The position numbers and the translations under genes were made by a program. Of a stretch of 64,000 nt of DNA, positions 1-11,312 are shown piece by piece. Every line of letters begins with the position of its first letter. Within the stretch, counting starts at the first letter, position 1. This DNA comes from Gemmatales bacterium (GTDB lineage: Bacteria > Planctomycetota > Planctomycetia > Gemmatales > HRBIN36). The DNA is taken from the NCBI GenBank assembly GCA_025060195.1, contig JANXCQ010000021.1:17126-81125 (forward strand), written 5' to 3'. Under the pieces are notes generated by a model that was not told the origin of the DNA, ran no database searches, and worked only from the letters and a program-made list of their open reading frames with translations.

Positions 1-1047
<1,047 letters not shown>

Positions 1048-1548
1048 TCAGAGCGTGGGAACATCGCATACTAAGGCCTCTTCGTTGCAAATCGGGAACG
1101 TCGGGCAGCGGATGCATTCGCCCCAGATAAAACGAGGAAGGCTGTTTTTGCCCACGCGGCGGTAGCCAATTTTTTCGAAGAATTCGGGAACGTTGGTCAA
1201 AGTGAAAACTTGTTTCACGCCCAGGCGGGCTAAGTCGCGTAAACAGGCGTCGCAGAGGGCGCGGCCGATGCCTTTGCCTTGCCAAGCGTCATGAACGGCG
1301 AGGCACTTGAGTTCGGCCAGGTCGTGCCAAAATACGTGGGCCGCGGCACAACCGACGATCTCGCCCTGAGCGTTCTCAGCGACGTGAAATTCACGAATGT
1401 TAGCGTACAACTCGTCCAACGTCCGCAGAATCATTTTGCCGCGTTCGGCGTGGACACGAATCAGGGCATGAATCGCTGGAACGTCAGCGACACGTGCGGG
1501 GCGGACGATTACATGCTGGTCGGTACTGGCTGATAAGTCTGCTCCCAT
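1048..1548 (-). CDS. GNAT-family N-acetyltransferase, short N-acetylglutamate-synthase type
   Basis: A 166-residue single-domain GNAT acetyltransferase that would transfer acetyl from acetyl-CoA to an amine. The acetyl-CoA loop is seen as WQGKGIGRAL near residues 89-98, after the central strand LKCLAVHDAW. The C-terminus carries a cysteine-rich tail, ECIRCPTFPICNE. This tail and overall layout are typical of the short ArgA-like proteins annotated as N-acetylglutamate synthase, which would place it in arginine synthesis; that assignment is family-based inference. It begins three bases after the stop of the upstream small membrane protein, so the two are probably co-transcribed. Confidence 0.82.
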   Translation of the reverse strand: MGADLSASTDQHVIVRPARVADVPAIHALIRVHAERGKMILRTLDELYANIREFHVAENAQGEIVGCAAAHVFWHDLAELKCLAVHDAWQGKGIGRALCDACLRDLARLGVKQVFTLTNVPEFFEKIGYRRVGKNSLPRFIWGECIRCPTFPICNEEALVCDVPTL

Positions 1549-1551
1549 GGG

Positions 1552-1905
1552 TTAGGAGGCTGAGAGGGAGCTCATTTCAGCAGTGCTAACAATCAGGGGC
1601 TCGGTTGACGCTCTCCATTTTTGGGCCGATGTATGGTCGCGGTGGCGCTGTCGGTGAACCATCCAGTAGCAGGCTAGCCCGAAGGATGCCGTGAGCAGGT
1701 AGGGCATGCTCAGCATAAAGTAGATGCTGTAGTTGTATGCTTTAGCCAGCTGACTTGGATTATACACGTCGGAGTCGGATTCGATGTCCTGAGCGGCGAC
1801 CGCTTCTTTACAACCAGGGCATGCCAATGCGGGCTGCGGGGCGAGCACAAGGATTATCGCGATAGCAAGCACGGCGAGCGCCGCGAGATACTGCGTCAGG
1901 CGCAT
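1552..1905 (-). CDS. Small secreted or membrane protein with a CPGCK motif
   Basis: A 117-residue protein of unknown function. The ATG at 1905 is chosen because GAGGAGGGG lies just upstream; a longer reading to 2307 would run into the neighbouring gene. Residues 1-28 are a signal peptide ending ALA, followed at once by CPGCKEA, which could bind metal or heme or form a disulfide. A second hydrophobic segment at about residues 61-84 should be a membrane anchor, leaving a short basic cytoplasmic tail. It directly precedes the GNAT gene. I recognise the type as a small planctomycete membrane protein but cannot name a role. Confidence 0.72.
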   Translation of the reverse strand: MRLTQYLAALAVLAIAIILVLAPQPALACPGCKEAVAAQDIESDSDVYNPSQLAKAYNYSIYFMLSMPYLLTASFGLACYWMVHRQRHRDHTSAQKWRASTEPLIVSTAEMSSLSAS

Positions 1906-2015
1906 GGCGAAATCCCCTCCTCGATGAATTTTCAGCTTACCACCGTTAAATGCTACGGCTGCGGCATCGCGGAAACAATGGGAGTTAACGCGTAACAAGC
2001 CAAGTTCGGACCATT

Positions 2016-3197
2016 TTATCGTCGTAGAGCCAGCCAACCTACGGCGAAGAGAACCAGACAACCTAGCAACAAAATGGGTATCAAATACAGGGCTTGCGGA
2101 ACCAGTGGAGAGATCATGGCCAGTACGAGGATGAGCCAGATTATGCCGCAGCCTAAACTGGCTGCTTGGCTCTTGAACACGGCAGATTCGGTGTATTCCT
2201 GGCGCAACAAAGAAACGGCTTTGCGGCTGCGGAGGCTTTCCTCGATGGCCTGGACGATTTCTGCAGCGGCAACGGCATCGACCCATTGGGCGGGTGTGTA
2301 TGTGCAATTGTTAGCGTCAAGCAACCAAGCTGCATAGTTTTTCCAGACGGATTCGCCGCTGCTTTCGACAATTTGCCGTTGCCCTTCGCGTTCATATTGG
2401 CAGACATGGCGCCCTGGTTCCACGGTGGCACCGAGCCAGGTGATGATGCCCTGGGCCGTTTGCAAGCGAAAACCTTCGGTCAAGCCTGGGGCCTGGCGCC
2501 AAATGAAATGACCGCCGCTTTCCCAGCGGCCAGTAACTGTCAAAGGGGCGTGAAGCACACTCAGGGAAGTGGCTTCGCCGACGGCATAGATTTCGGCGAT
2601 CTCACCTCCTAAGCAGCGGAGCCAATCGGCCCAGAACCATAAGGGATGACACCGATCAGTTTCCAGCGTTGGGCGTTTTCGAGCTGGGGCGATTTCCAGC
2701 GACTTGAGTTCGTTGATGGGTATGTTGACTTCTAAGTGCCAGGATGGACTCTGCCCGATTCCTTGAAGCCAGGTTCGTATTCGAGCTAAACCGTCGAAGA
2801 AGCGGTGGGGGATGATAGGCCAGACAGGAAAGCGGCGTTCCTCGAGAGCCAATTGCACGACGTAGTAACGCTCCAGGGCCTGGTCGGCGGGATGTATTAC
2901 GAACACCGAGCGGTCTAACTGAATCGCTTGCGCGAGCAGTTCGCCGCGAAATGGCCAAGTGTCAGCGAGTACCAGAACATCTACTTCGGGATGGCTAAGC
3001 CCCTGAGCAGCGTCGCGGCTTACGGAGACTGTCGGCGACCAGCGCATGGCCCAGGCTAATAACGGTTCAGGGCCGGCACAGGCTATTAGCCGGCACCCTT
3101 GCTGTTGCAGTGCTTCGACTAAAGCACGCGCCCAGGGATGGTCACCGATGAGTCCGACGCGATAGGTAAATGTCTTTGCGGATGTTGGTGAGGACAT
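2016..3197 (-). CDS. Gfo/Idh/MocA-like Rossmann protein with C-terminal membrane hairpin
   Basis: A 393-residue protein. The N-terminus (YRVGLIGDHPWARALVEAL) is a Rossmann nucleotide-binding fold, and the segment at residues 60-110 follows the layout of NAD(P)-dependent sugar oxidoreductases. The usual EKP catalytic motif is not seen: the equivalent place reads FVIHPADQA. The last 50 residues form two hydrophobic helices with a short turn, which is unusual for this soluble family and suggests membrane attachment. ATG at 3197 was taken as the start; a TTG twelve bases earlier is possible. It is divergent from glgC. The substrate is unknown and activity is doubtful. Confidence 0.6.
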   Translation of the reverse strand: MSSPTSAKTFTYRVGLIGDHPWARALVEALQQQGCRLIACAGPEPLLAWAMRWSPTVSVSRDAAQGLSHPEVDVLVLADTWPFRGELLAQAIQLDRSVFVIHPADQALERYYVVQLALEERRFPVWPIIPHRFFDGLARIRTWLQGIGQSPSWHLEVNIPINELKSLEIAPARKRPTLETDRCHPLWFWADWLRCLGGEIAEIYAVGEATSLSVLHAPLTVTGRWESGGHFIWRQAPGLTEGFRLQTAQGIITWLGATVEPGRHVCQYEREGQRQIVESSGESVWKNYAAWLLDANNCTYTPAQWVDAVAAAEIVQAIEESLRSRKAVSLLRQEYTESAVFKSQAASLGCGIIWLILVLAMISPLVPQALYLIPILLLGCLVLFAVGWLALRR

Positions 3198-3275
3198 GGC
3201 TCCGTACAATGTTCTATAAAACTAGTCGCTTCGAACAGTCTGCATCTCTAAATTTGCAACCAGGTGCCAGTGCCT

Positions 3276-4562
3276 ATGCGCGACGTAGTATGCATGATTT
3301 TGGGTGGTGGGCGGGGCACGCGTCTATATCCGCTAACCAAGCACCGCAGCAAGCCGGCCGTACCTTTGGCGGGGAAATATCGGCTGATTGACATTCCCAT
3401 CAGTAACTGCATCAATAGCGGGTTGAACCAGATTTACGTTCTCACCCAATTTCTCAGCGTGAGTTTGCATCGTCATATTTCGAACACGTACAAAATGGAT
3501 CAATTTCACGGCGGCTTTGTGGAAATCTTGGCGGCTCAGCAAACCATGGAGTCTGCAGATTGGTATCAGGGGACTGCCGATGCTGTGCGGCAGAATTTGC
3601 GTTATTTGCAGGATGAGCATATCCAAGACGTGTTGATTTTAGCAGGCGACCAGCTGTATCGGATGGACTTTCGCCGCATGCTCGAGGTGCATCGTCGGTC
3701 CCAGGCCGATATTACCATTTCGGTTTTGCCAGTGCACGAGGAGCAAACTAGCGGCTTGGGCATCGTGCGCCTTGATGCCGAGGGGCACGTCGTGGACTTC
3801 GTTGAAAAGCCCACCAAGCGGGAGCACCTGGATCGGCTTCGGACTGAACCAGCCTGGATGGAGCGGTTTGGCATCAAAGCTCAGGGTCGTTCGTACCTCG
3901 CCAGCATGGGTATTTATTTGTTCCGCAAGTCGGTGCTATTTGAGGTCCTGAGCGTACGGCCCCCCTACACAGACTTTGGCAAAGACGTTTTCCCCAATAG
4001 CTATCGCAAATATCGGGTAATGGCATATCTGTTCGATGGTTACTGGGAGGATTTAGGGACGATTAAGGCGTATCATCAGGCGACGTTGGCTTTATGTGGG
4101 CCGAATCCGCCCTTCGAGTTCCACAGCCCCGAGGGGGTCATTTATACCCGCATGCGTTTTTTGCCAGCGTCGCGAGTCTTAGGCGCCAGCGTGGAGCACT
4201 GTCTCATCAGCGATGGTTGTCTGGTGCAAGAAGGGGCTAAGCTGGTTCGTTGCGTGATCGGGGTGCGCACGCAACTGGGACGGGACGTTTTTTTACGAGA
4301 TACGATTGTCATCGGCGCAGATCGTTATGAGACCGAGGAGGAAAAACGCCGTAACCAGGAGCTGGGCATTCCGAATATTGGCATCGGCGAGGGGTCGGTG
4401 ATCGAAAGGGCGATCATTGACAAAGATTGCCGCATCGGTCGCCACGTGCGGATCGTCAACGAGCGAGGTTTACAAGAATATGAAGCCCCGCAGTACGTGA
4501 TCCGCGATGGGATCGTGGTCATTCCCAAATCAGTGGTTATTCCAGATGGCACCGTCATTTAG
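3276..4562 (+). CDS. glgC: Glucose-1-phosphate adenylyltransferase
   Basis: ADP-glucose pyrophosphorylase makes ADP-glucose from glucose-1-phosphate and ATP, the committed step of glycogen synthesis. The 428-residue length is normal. Motifs are the nucleotide loop [12 protein letters not shown] at about residues 10-21, [15 protein letters not shown], the block [11 protein letters not shown], the substrate motif FVEKP, and a C-terminal left-handed beta-helix of hexapeptide repeats (for example [19 protein letters not shown]). ATG at 3276 is preferred because AGGTG lies nine bases upstream; GTG codons at 3264 and 3270 are alternatives. No other glycogen gene lies in the window. Confidence 0.96.
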   Translation: MRDVVCMILGGGRGTRLYPLTKHRSKPAVPLAGKYRLIDIPISNCINSGLNQIYVLTQFLSVSLHRHISNTYKMDQFHGGFVEILAAQQTMESADWYQGTADAVRQNLRYLQDEHIQDVLILAGDQLYRMDFRRMLEVHRRSQADITISVLPVHEEQTSGLGIVRLDAEGHVVDFVEKPTKREHLDRLRTEPAWMERFGIKAQGRSYLASMGIYLFRKSVLFEVLSVRPPYTDFGKDVFPNSYRKYRVMAYLFDGYWEDLGTIKAYHQATLALCGPNPPFEFHSPEGVIYTRMRFLPASRVLGASVEHCLISDGCLVQEGAKLVRCVIGVRTQLGRDVFLRDTIVIGADRYETEEEKRRNQELGIPNIGIGEGSVIERAIIDKDCRIGRHVRIVNERGLQEYEAPQYVIRDGIVVIPKSVVIPDGTVI

Positions 4563-4639
4563 TTGCGACGCTCACGGTGAACAATTGGCAACACGATTGC
4601 AAGTTGACCACGACGACGTGGCCAGTGGCAGTTTCCAAG

Positions 4640-7600
4640 CTATTTGGGTGGATCACCTTCAAGAAAAGCGAGTAATTCGGCGATCTCCTCGACTGTGAAG
4701 TTGTCCAACAGCTTATCGGGCATCGGTGAGATCGTAGAAGCGACCATTTGTTCAACTTCATCTTTGCGAAGCGTAATTCGCGTACCATCCTGTTGTAGCA
4801 CGGTGATCGTATCACCTTGAACGGCCGCTAAGCCTGTGAACGTCTGACCGCTCGTGGTCAAGATGACACTGCCGCGATATTGGTCGCTTATCACCTTGGA
4901 GGGGTAGAGAATTGCTTCGAGGATGTCGCGGCGAGTGAATCGGCCCTTGAGCGTAGTCAAGTCGGGACCGATACCTTCCCCGAGCGTGCCGAAACGATGA
5001 CATTTAGCGCAATTGGCTTTTTCAAACAAGATTCGGCCACGGCGTACGTCCAGTCGATCTCTCGGCACCTTATCGAGCAGGCTCAACAGCTCTTCGAGTT
5101 TCCACTTGCTTTCGCTGGGCGGGGCGGTGACATTAGGCAAAGGCGGCTCCTTTGGAAACGTTTGCGCGAACCATCGGGCCCAGGCCTCTAATTCTGTCTT
5201 CCAGTCGCCGTCGTCGATAGTGAACTGACGGCCTGTCCATCGTCGTAGCACCAACACCGCCTGCCAACGGTCTTTTGGCTCTAAGCGTCCGGCGGCCAGT
5301 AGCACCGCACGGAATGGAGCAGCATGTTCGGCACGCGGCTCGGGCGGAATCGCAGGCTTATAATCGGCTTTTTGCAGAGCTAGCAAAATTTCCCGTGCCA
5401 CTCCGGGAACGGGCGCATCGAGACCCCGCAATAAATAGGGAATATTCTCCGCATGCGGCGCACGGGCTAACGTACGCGCCACAGTGTAGCGCTGCTCTGC
5501 ATCCAATTCGGCAATCTGGCGTAATGCCGCTTGCGCATCGGGAGTTAGCCGACGGCTTATTGCCCCAACGATGGTCGCTTTTAGTTCACTCGACTTAGGC
5601 AACTTGCTGAAGGTATGCAAACGCCGATAGAGTTCCGCCAACTCCGATGGCGCCGGCAACTCGCTCTCAGGTAAGTGCCGTAACACCACTTCTGCGGGTA
5701 ACCACAGCTCATCGCCCCGTAGCACGATCTGACGTTGTTCCTCAAATGAGAAGGCAGGAAGCAAATCGCGGAAGATGTTCGCCAGGTACGGCGTGAAACT
5801 ATGCCCGCCTGTCCAGCTATAAGTATTCTGGTACCAACGGAGAATCTGTTCCTTCTGTTCTGCCGTCCAGCCGCGGTGCACCAATCGAAGGCAATAATAG
5901 TAGTGGATTTGTTGTGGCCGATCCGTGCTCGCCTTGGTCATTTCAGCCAGTAACTTCGCCTGCACCGATTCTGTCAGCAGATTTTCGCGGGCAGCCCAGA
6001 CGAGGACAATCGCTAATTCTCGATTGACCAGGGCATCGGTATGTGGGAAACGATGCCAAGCTATTCGGCCGATCTGCTTGGCCGACTCAGGGCGTAGGCT
6101 ACTATAAAGCGCCACCAATTGCGTGGCACGTAGCAAGTCGAGCACCCGTTGACGGTCCTGCCAGGACGATTCTTCTTCTAAGCGCTCAGCCAACCAAGGA
6201 AAAATTTGCTCCGCACGTTCCGAGACTTGGCCAATTTTCACTAGGGCGGCGATACCTTCTAACACCGCTTGAGGCGACTGCTTGAGTAAATCTGGCCACC
6301 AAGTCTCGACGGGTAACCGCTGTAACAGCAGACGAGCCGCCGTGCGCACGAAACGATCTGATTCGCTCAGCACCGGCCAGAGGTCGCGCGCCTCTGGGAG
6401 CCAGCCCGCTCGGAGGCAAGTCTCGCACGCCAAACGTCGCACCCGAGGGTCGCGGTCGCGCAGGGCTAATCGTAGCAACGACTCCAATTCCGTATTCCCA
6501 GACAAACTCAGACCAGTGTCGTCTGCCCAAGCTCCTAGAAGCTGCAATGCCAGACCGCGAATCTCAGCTTGCTCATCGTGGAATAATTGCCGTAAAGTTT
6601 CCGTGTGGGGACGCCAACCATGTTGCCATAACACCCAAGCAATTTTCACCCGCTTCCCTGCCGCCTGGTTACGATCGGTCAATAGGCCCAGCCAGTGCTG
6701 CCGCAGCGACTTGCCCCCTACAGGCTCGGCCAATGCTCGCGCGATTCGCTCCCGCCCAAACGCCGAGTAAGGTTGCAGCTCCAATAAGCTGTCCGCCAAC
6801 GCGCGAATGTCAGTTGATTTCGGGCTGCCAGGCGGCTGAGCACCCTCCGCAACGATGCGAAACACACCTCCCTGCGTCCCACGCCCACCGAGACTGAAGT
6901 AAAGCGCTCCGTCGGGACCGACCGCAATGTCCGTGACATTCATTGGAGCTCCCGTGCAGAATCGATCGGCTACGCCGCGATAACTTGCCCCCTGTTTTTC
7001 CAAGTGCACCGCGTAAATGATCCCCAACGACCAATCGGAAACGTATAACGTGCGATATTTCGGCGGGAAAGCTGCGTGATCGTGCCACTCCACGCCCACG
7101 GGCGAACCGCGACCCACATCAATGACCCCAGGCAATGTGTCATAATAATACGCGGGCAATTTCGATGAGCCCGTTCGCCAGCCGAACTCTGAACCCGCCG
7201 TCACGTGACAAATCCGCACCGGCCGATACCAGGGCAACCCTTCGTCCCATTCCATGTCGCTGTCGAATGTAAATATTTCCCCGTCGGGAGAAAAAGCCAT
7301 GTCATATTGATTGCGAAAACCTGCCGACAACAAGGCCATACGCTTCCCTGTTCGATCTAATCGCCAGATAGTACCGCCTGGGGCGCGAATATTAGCCGCA
7401 TGTCCCCGCGCATCATTCTGACGAGGAAGCAGTACGTCCTCCGTATGGCCCCGCTCAAACTGCTGCGGGGTCTGCCGACCGGTGGACCAACGCAACAGCG
7501 GAGAATTGGCCGCGATTTTCTCTGGATTCGGCCAGCGCTTGGCCACGTCGGGGCCAATCTGACACCATGCATGATTCCCAACCACGAGGTAAAGAAAATT

Positions 7601-8749
7601 ATCAGGACCTTGTACAATGGCATGCGGGCCATGCTCAGCCATACCCCCCTCAAACCGATGCACTAATTCAACTTGGTCCACGCGGTCATGCCCCTTGACA
7701 TCGCGGCAGCGATACAGCCCCGTGCCTTGCGGTCCATCCCCCACTAACCATAATGCGCCCTCCGCCCAGCACATGCCCTGACAATTCCGCACCTGATCGC
7801 AGTAAACGCGAATCCGCGTCACAGGCCGCGCCGAAACATTAGTAGGCCCCGACACTGGAGTCGGCCGGGGTGGACCGTTCTCTTCCGTGGTACACAAGAG
7901 GATTGGCCCGCGCTCTTGGGCCACCAGCAAGCGACCGCGATTATCGAAGCACAAGTTGACCAGAGAAAAAGGTAGTTTTTCGTCCAGCCCTTCCGTGTGA
8001 ATTCCGGGTACGCTGAGCTGCCCAGGCACCACCTCCTCAACACGGAAGCCATCCGCCACCTGAAACCGCTCACTGGCTCCCCAACTCACCTGCCGCCACG
8101 GCTCGGTCGTTCCATACGGACCTAAGACGCGCACGGCTTGCCACTTGGAATCGTCGTAATCAACACGCTGCCAACCCTCACTCACTTGCTGGGCAGACTT
8201 CCATGCGGAGTCGCTATAAAGCACCAAGCGCGTCTGACCGTTTGGCGTATAAGTGAGCCGAACCAGAAGTCCCGCGGGCCCCCCGTCATTGCGCGCCTCG
8301 ACAGCGATGACATTGCGACCATGAACCAAGTAGGGTTTCACATCGAAATGGTACACCTGAGTCCAATTTTCCCCCTGCCCCACGCGACGACCGTTAATCC
8401 ACACGATGAAGCGATTATCAGCCGTGATGTCTAACGTGGCCTCATCCACCACGATGTCGAATGGCCGATTGATCTCCCAAACTCGGCGGAAATAACGGGT
8501 CTCCGCAGGGGCCTCGCGTGTCGGCTCCCCTTCATCATGCCATATCCAATACGCGCCTCCCGGGGTCGCTGGTCGCGGCTTTGGCTTTCCTCCCTGGGCC
8601 AGCAAACTAGCGACTATCGCCGAGCACACCACCGCACCGAGCACTCTCCTGACACCGGCCCTGGGTAAGTTGCCGAGCCATCCCACCACGTCGTCAAGAC
8701 TGCCCGTCCTGCGGAATTCGCCGCGGCTGTGCAATGCTAGCCCCATCAT
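4640..8749 (-). CDS. PVC-type c-heme protein with propeller and HEAT-like repeats
   Basis: A very large secreted protein of about 1369 residues. In order it shows a hydrophobic export segment at residues 37-52, a jelly-roll-like carbohydrate-binding region beginning AYWIWHDEGEP, a beta-propeller resembling the PVC membrane-bound dehydrogenase family at about 240-640, a helical HEAT-like repeat stretch at about 650-1150, and a C-terminal cytochrome c domain. The heme site is CAKCH at about 1247-1251, with SPMPDKLL supplying a likely methionine ligand 96 residues later. Such proteins are abundant in planctomycetes and are thought to be periplasmic or surface oxidoreductases; the substrate is unknown. 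ATG at 8749 follows GGAG; the signal region is unusually long, so a start further in is possible. Confidence 0.88.
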   Translation of the reverse strand: MMGLALHSRGEFRRTGSLDDVVGWLGNLPRAGVRRVLGAVVCSAIVASLLAQGGKPKPRPATPGGAYWIWHDEGEPTREAPAETRYFRRVWEINRPFDIVVDEATLDITADNRFIVWINGRRVGQGENWTQVYHFDVKPYLVHGRNVIAVEARNDGGPAGLLVRLTYTPNGQTRLVLYSDSAWKSAQQVSEGWQRVDYDDSKWQAVRVLGPYGTTEPWRQVSWGASERFQVADGFRVEEVVPGQLSVPGIHTEGLDEKLPFSLVNLCFDNRGRLLVAQERGPILLCTTEENGPPRPTPVSGPTNVSARPVTRIRVYCDQVRNCQGMCWAEGALWLVGDGPQGTGLYRCRDVKGHDRVDQVELVHRFEGGMAEHGPHAIVQGPDNFLYLVVGNHAWCQIGPDVAKRWPNPEKIAANSPLLRWSTGRQTPQQFERGHTEDVLLPRQNDARGHAANIRAPGGTIWRLDRTGKRMALLSAGFRNQYDMAFSPDGEIFTFDSDMEWDEGLPWYRPVRICHVTAGSEFGWRTGSSKLPAYYYDTLPGVIDVGRGSPVGVEWHDHAAFPPKYRTLYVSDWSLGIIYAVHLEKQGASYRGVADRFCTGAPMNVTDIAVGPDGALYFSLGGRGTQGGVFRIVAEGAQPPGSPKSTDIRALADSLLELQPYSAFGRERIARALAEPVGGKSLRQHWLGLLTDRNQAAGKRVKIAWVLWQHGWRPHTETLRQLFHDEQAEIRGLALQLLGAWADDTGLSLSGNTELESLLRLALRDRDPRVRRLACETCLRAGWLPEARDLWPVLSESDRFVRTAARLLLQRLPVETWWPDLLKQSPQAVLEGIAALVKIGQVSERAEQIFPWLAERLEEESSWQDRQRVLDLLRATQLVALYSSLRPESAKQIGRIAWHRFPHTDALVNRELAIVLVWAARENLLTESVQAKLLAEMTKASTDRPQQIHYYYCLRLVHRGWTAEQKEQILRWYQNTYSWTGGHSFTPYLANIFRDLLPAFSFEEQRQIVLRGDELWLPAEVVLRHLPESELPAPSELAELYRRLHTFSKLPKSSELKATIVGAISRRLTPDAQAALRQIAELDAEQRYTVARTLARAPHAENIPYLLRGLDAPVPGVAREILLALQKADYKPAIPPEPRAEHAAPFRAVLLAAGRLEPKDRWQAVLVLRRWTGRQFTIDDGDWKTELEAWARWFAQTFPKEPPLPNVTAPPSESKWKLEELLSLLDKVPRDRLDVRRGRILFEKANCAKCHRFGTLGEGIGPDLTTLKGRFTRRDILEAILYPSKVISDQYRGSVILTTSGQTFTGLAAVQGDTITVLQQDGTRITLRKDEVEQMVASTISPMPDKLLDNFTVEEIAELLAFLEGDPPK

Positions 8750-8755
8750 TGCCAC

Positions 8756-10424
8756 TCCGATGTCTCGCGAGCCTTGACCATAATGTTACGCAAACGACTT
8801 TCATTCTAGCGTTTCCGCCGCCTGTTGACCTGATGCTGCACTGGTATGCCCCATTACTTGAACAAGGCTGCATCTCCTGATTTCAGCGTGTTACCACGAA
8901 GTTCGGAAAGCAGGCCATAGGCCTCGAGCTTTCATGCAGGCTCGAAGCGCACCAGCCGACCCAGCTGCGCATTGTCCATCTCGTTAGGGCGCGGCCCCAC
9001 TCCCCAACTTCTTACCTTCCATGCCAGACACCCCTGCGGCCTGGCCATCAGCGGATTTTTGCTCCGTAGCTATTCCACCCGCACTGCCAAAATTCCTTAG
9101 CATTGCGGGGCAAATCTGCGCTCTTAGAGCCAAATGCGTTAGGCATGGTATCGGAGGTGTCAATACTTGTTGCCGCGTCCTTTGGGAGCCGCTTTACCCA
9201 GTGCAATGGCGCGTCAATCATTTTTGGACCTAATTACTGATGGGTCTTCAAGCCGGGAGAAAGGAAGCGCTTCGCCCCGGCGTAGTGGCACACAATATCA
9301 ACGGCCCAAGCTGCCCATCCTTGGACGCATCGTTAACGCAACTAGTTCCTTAGACCAGCGCTACGGTCGTTATGGCCACCTCAAGCCGCCACGTAATTCT
9401 GTGCTAACATAGTTTATGCTACTCATGGGCGAGGTCGTGAATCCGCGGCCAGGTAATGCATGTCATTTTTTCACGTGAAATGTCCGCCGACGATCCGGGG
9501 GTAGGCTGTTCACAGGCCGATGGGCATAGGGGGCTACCATCGCATACTTCACCAAGTACCCCTGGGACTCAGTTTACTAACGGATTCAAAAGGGTAGTGC
9601 GCCGATGCTTAAGCAGCGCTTCAGATGCGCTCAACACAAACAGAGCCATTAAGAGACCTACTCCCTGGCTGGTAGCTCTGGTCGCGACGTAAGCGCCGGC
9701 AACAGATAACCCACCACTTTCCAACAGAAATGGTACCTATGTCTCATGAACCCGATGGCCACTGTGCCTGTCTTTGCTACGACGCGAAATAAGAATCAGC
9801 TGACTCCGTTATGCAATGAATCGCAAAAGTCGCAAATTAGCTAAGTGAGGGAGCAGATACGATTAACGCTAGCAATCTAGTAACGTTCCATCTCAGGTCG
9901 CCAAGGTAGCAGAGGCGACGGTGCTGTCACGTCCCCGCCAAATCGTGCTTTTGCGTTGGGTTGAACTCCTCAGATTCGTCAATTTGCCCGCGCGTTTGCC
10001 CTAGGGGGTGGCAAGAATCGGTATGTCCCTTAGCAATAACGGTTTGAAAAAAGCTTACCGCCCTCATTCGGAAGCCTTGCCACGGCCAGATGGCACACCT
10101 AAAAACGCGCTGCCGCGCTTGATTTCCTCAGGGGTACTGTTATCCGCATCATCGGTAAGAAAGCAGCCGTGGGCGATTGGGCCGTGTTGCGCGACATAAG
10201 GTTAGCTCGGAATTGTTACGTGTTATTGGCTCCGTGGGAAATTTCCGCCCCTGGTGCTGGAATCTCGGGCCGTTGTGCGCTAAGGAAAACGTGCCATACC
10301 TTCCAGGCGACGGGCCGATAGTTTAAGAGTTGGGTCAAAGCAATCGCCCCGTGTTACAACGAGGATCGCTGCGGCCTAAAACGCCAGGGTAAAGCTAACA
10401 GTCAATAAGTACCGCGGAACGATG
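8756..10424. other. 1.67-kb stretch without a recognisable gene
   Basis: No reading frame on either strand here resembles a known family. The frames longest enough to note (9021-9233, 9167-9412, 9456-9692, 10008-10199) lack ribosome sites and recognisable motifs. I found no tRNA T-loop, RNase P or tmRNA signature. In most bacteria rplD, rplW and rplB would follow rplC at this place, and no trace of rplD is seen. Confidence 0.55.
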
Positions 10425-11204
10425 TCAATCGACCTCGTATTTGTGGGCTACGTGCTTTCGTTTATTGGTCGGTCGAACGATGATGTAGCCGTTGTTAGGA
10501 CCTGGTACTGCACCTTTGACTACTAAGAGATTGTGTTCTGGATCCACACGAACCACCGCCAGGTTACGAATGGTAACGCGTTCGTTCCCGTAACGGCCCG
10601 CCATGCGTTTGCCTTTTTTCATGCGGCCACTGTTACCGCGGTCGGTGGCATGACCGCTGAGGCTCCCTGGCGCTCGGTGGTGCCGCTTGACGCCGTGCGA
10701 CGCGCCGAGTCCCGAGAAGTTCCAACGTTTCATAACACCTGTAAATCCGCGTCCTTTTGTCCAGCCCACGACATCCACCGCTGGCACTCCTTCAAACAGA
10801 CTCACAGTCAGATTGTCTCCGACCTTGAGTTCAAGCTTGTTCGCTAAGCGAACCACTGAGTGGCCATTTTGCTTCACGACGCTGCCTGGTTCCAAGCGAA
10901 ACTCCTTGATGAACCGCTTAGGTTCGCAGTTGGCCTTAGGAGGCGGCGTAATACCTGCAGCGAGCAGAGCGCGTCGGCGCTTCGACTCGAGCACCGCCAC
11001 ATGGCCACGCTCGGCCCGAGTGGCGCGTTTGCGTGGCTTGTCATCAAAGCCTAATTGCACTGCCTCATAGCCGTCGCGGTCAGGCTCACGAACCTGCAAA
11101 ACGGTGCACGGGCCCACCTCGAGCACGGTCACGGGGATGGCCACGCCCGTGGCATCGTAAACCTGCGTCATGCCGATTTTTCGCCCTAAAAGTCCGATGG
11201 CCAT
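10425..11204 (-). CDS. rplC: 50S ribosomal protein L3
   Basis: L3 is a primary 23S rRNA-binding protein that helps form the peptidyl transferase centre. The start reads MAIGLLGRKIGMTQVYD, and the signature core GRGFTGVMKRW followed by SHGVKRHHRAPGSL is intact. At 259 residues it is longer than the common 205-220; the extra length comes from an insert between residues 60 and 110 and a basic tail. ATG at 11204 follows GGAG. It stands alone: rpsJ does not precede it and rplD does not follow it, so it appears separated from the usual S10 operon. Confidence 0.97.
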   Translation of the reverse strand: MAIGLLGRKIGMTQVYDATGVAIPVTVLEVGPCTVLQVREPDRDGYEAVQLGFDDKPRKRATRAERGHVAVLESKRRRALLAAGITPPPKANCEPKRFIKEFRLEPGSVVKQNGHSVVRLANKLELKVGDNLTVSLFEGVPAVDVVGWTKGRGFTGVMKRWNFSGLGASHGVKRHHRAPGSLSGHATDRGNSGRMKKGKRMAGRYGNERVTIRNLAVVRVDPEHNLLVVKGAVPGPNNGYIIVRPTNKRKHVAHKYEVD

Positions 11205-11312
11205 AGCTAAGGCTCCACGCGTTCATCAGTGTTGTTATGCGCAGGTTGGTTTCGACTTCGGGTATGCCTTTGATCGCTTCTTTCAACTTACTCGAAGCCG
11301 GAACACATGATT

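Noticed and set aside
3256..3269. Sigma-54-like element on the minus strand, TGGCACCTGGTTGC, before the oxidoreductase-like gene
   Set aside because: GG and GC are nine bases apart instead of the required ten, so it is one base short and probably inactive.
9021..9692. Short plus-strand reading frames in the gap below rplC
   Set aside because: They overlap each other, lack ribosome sites and show no family motif.
11086..11286. Short minus-strand frame upstream of rplC that might look like the end of an S10-operon protein
   Set aside because: It runs out of frame into rplC and matches no ribosomal protein I can recognise.
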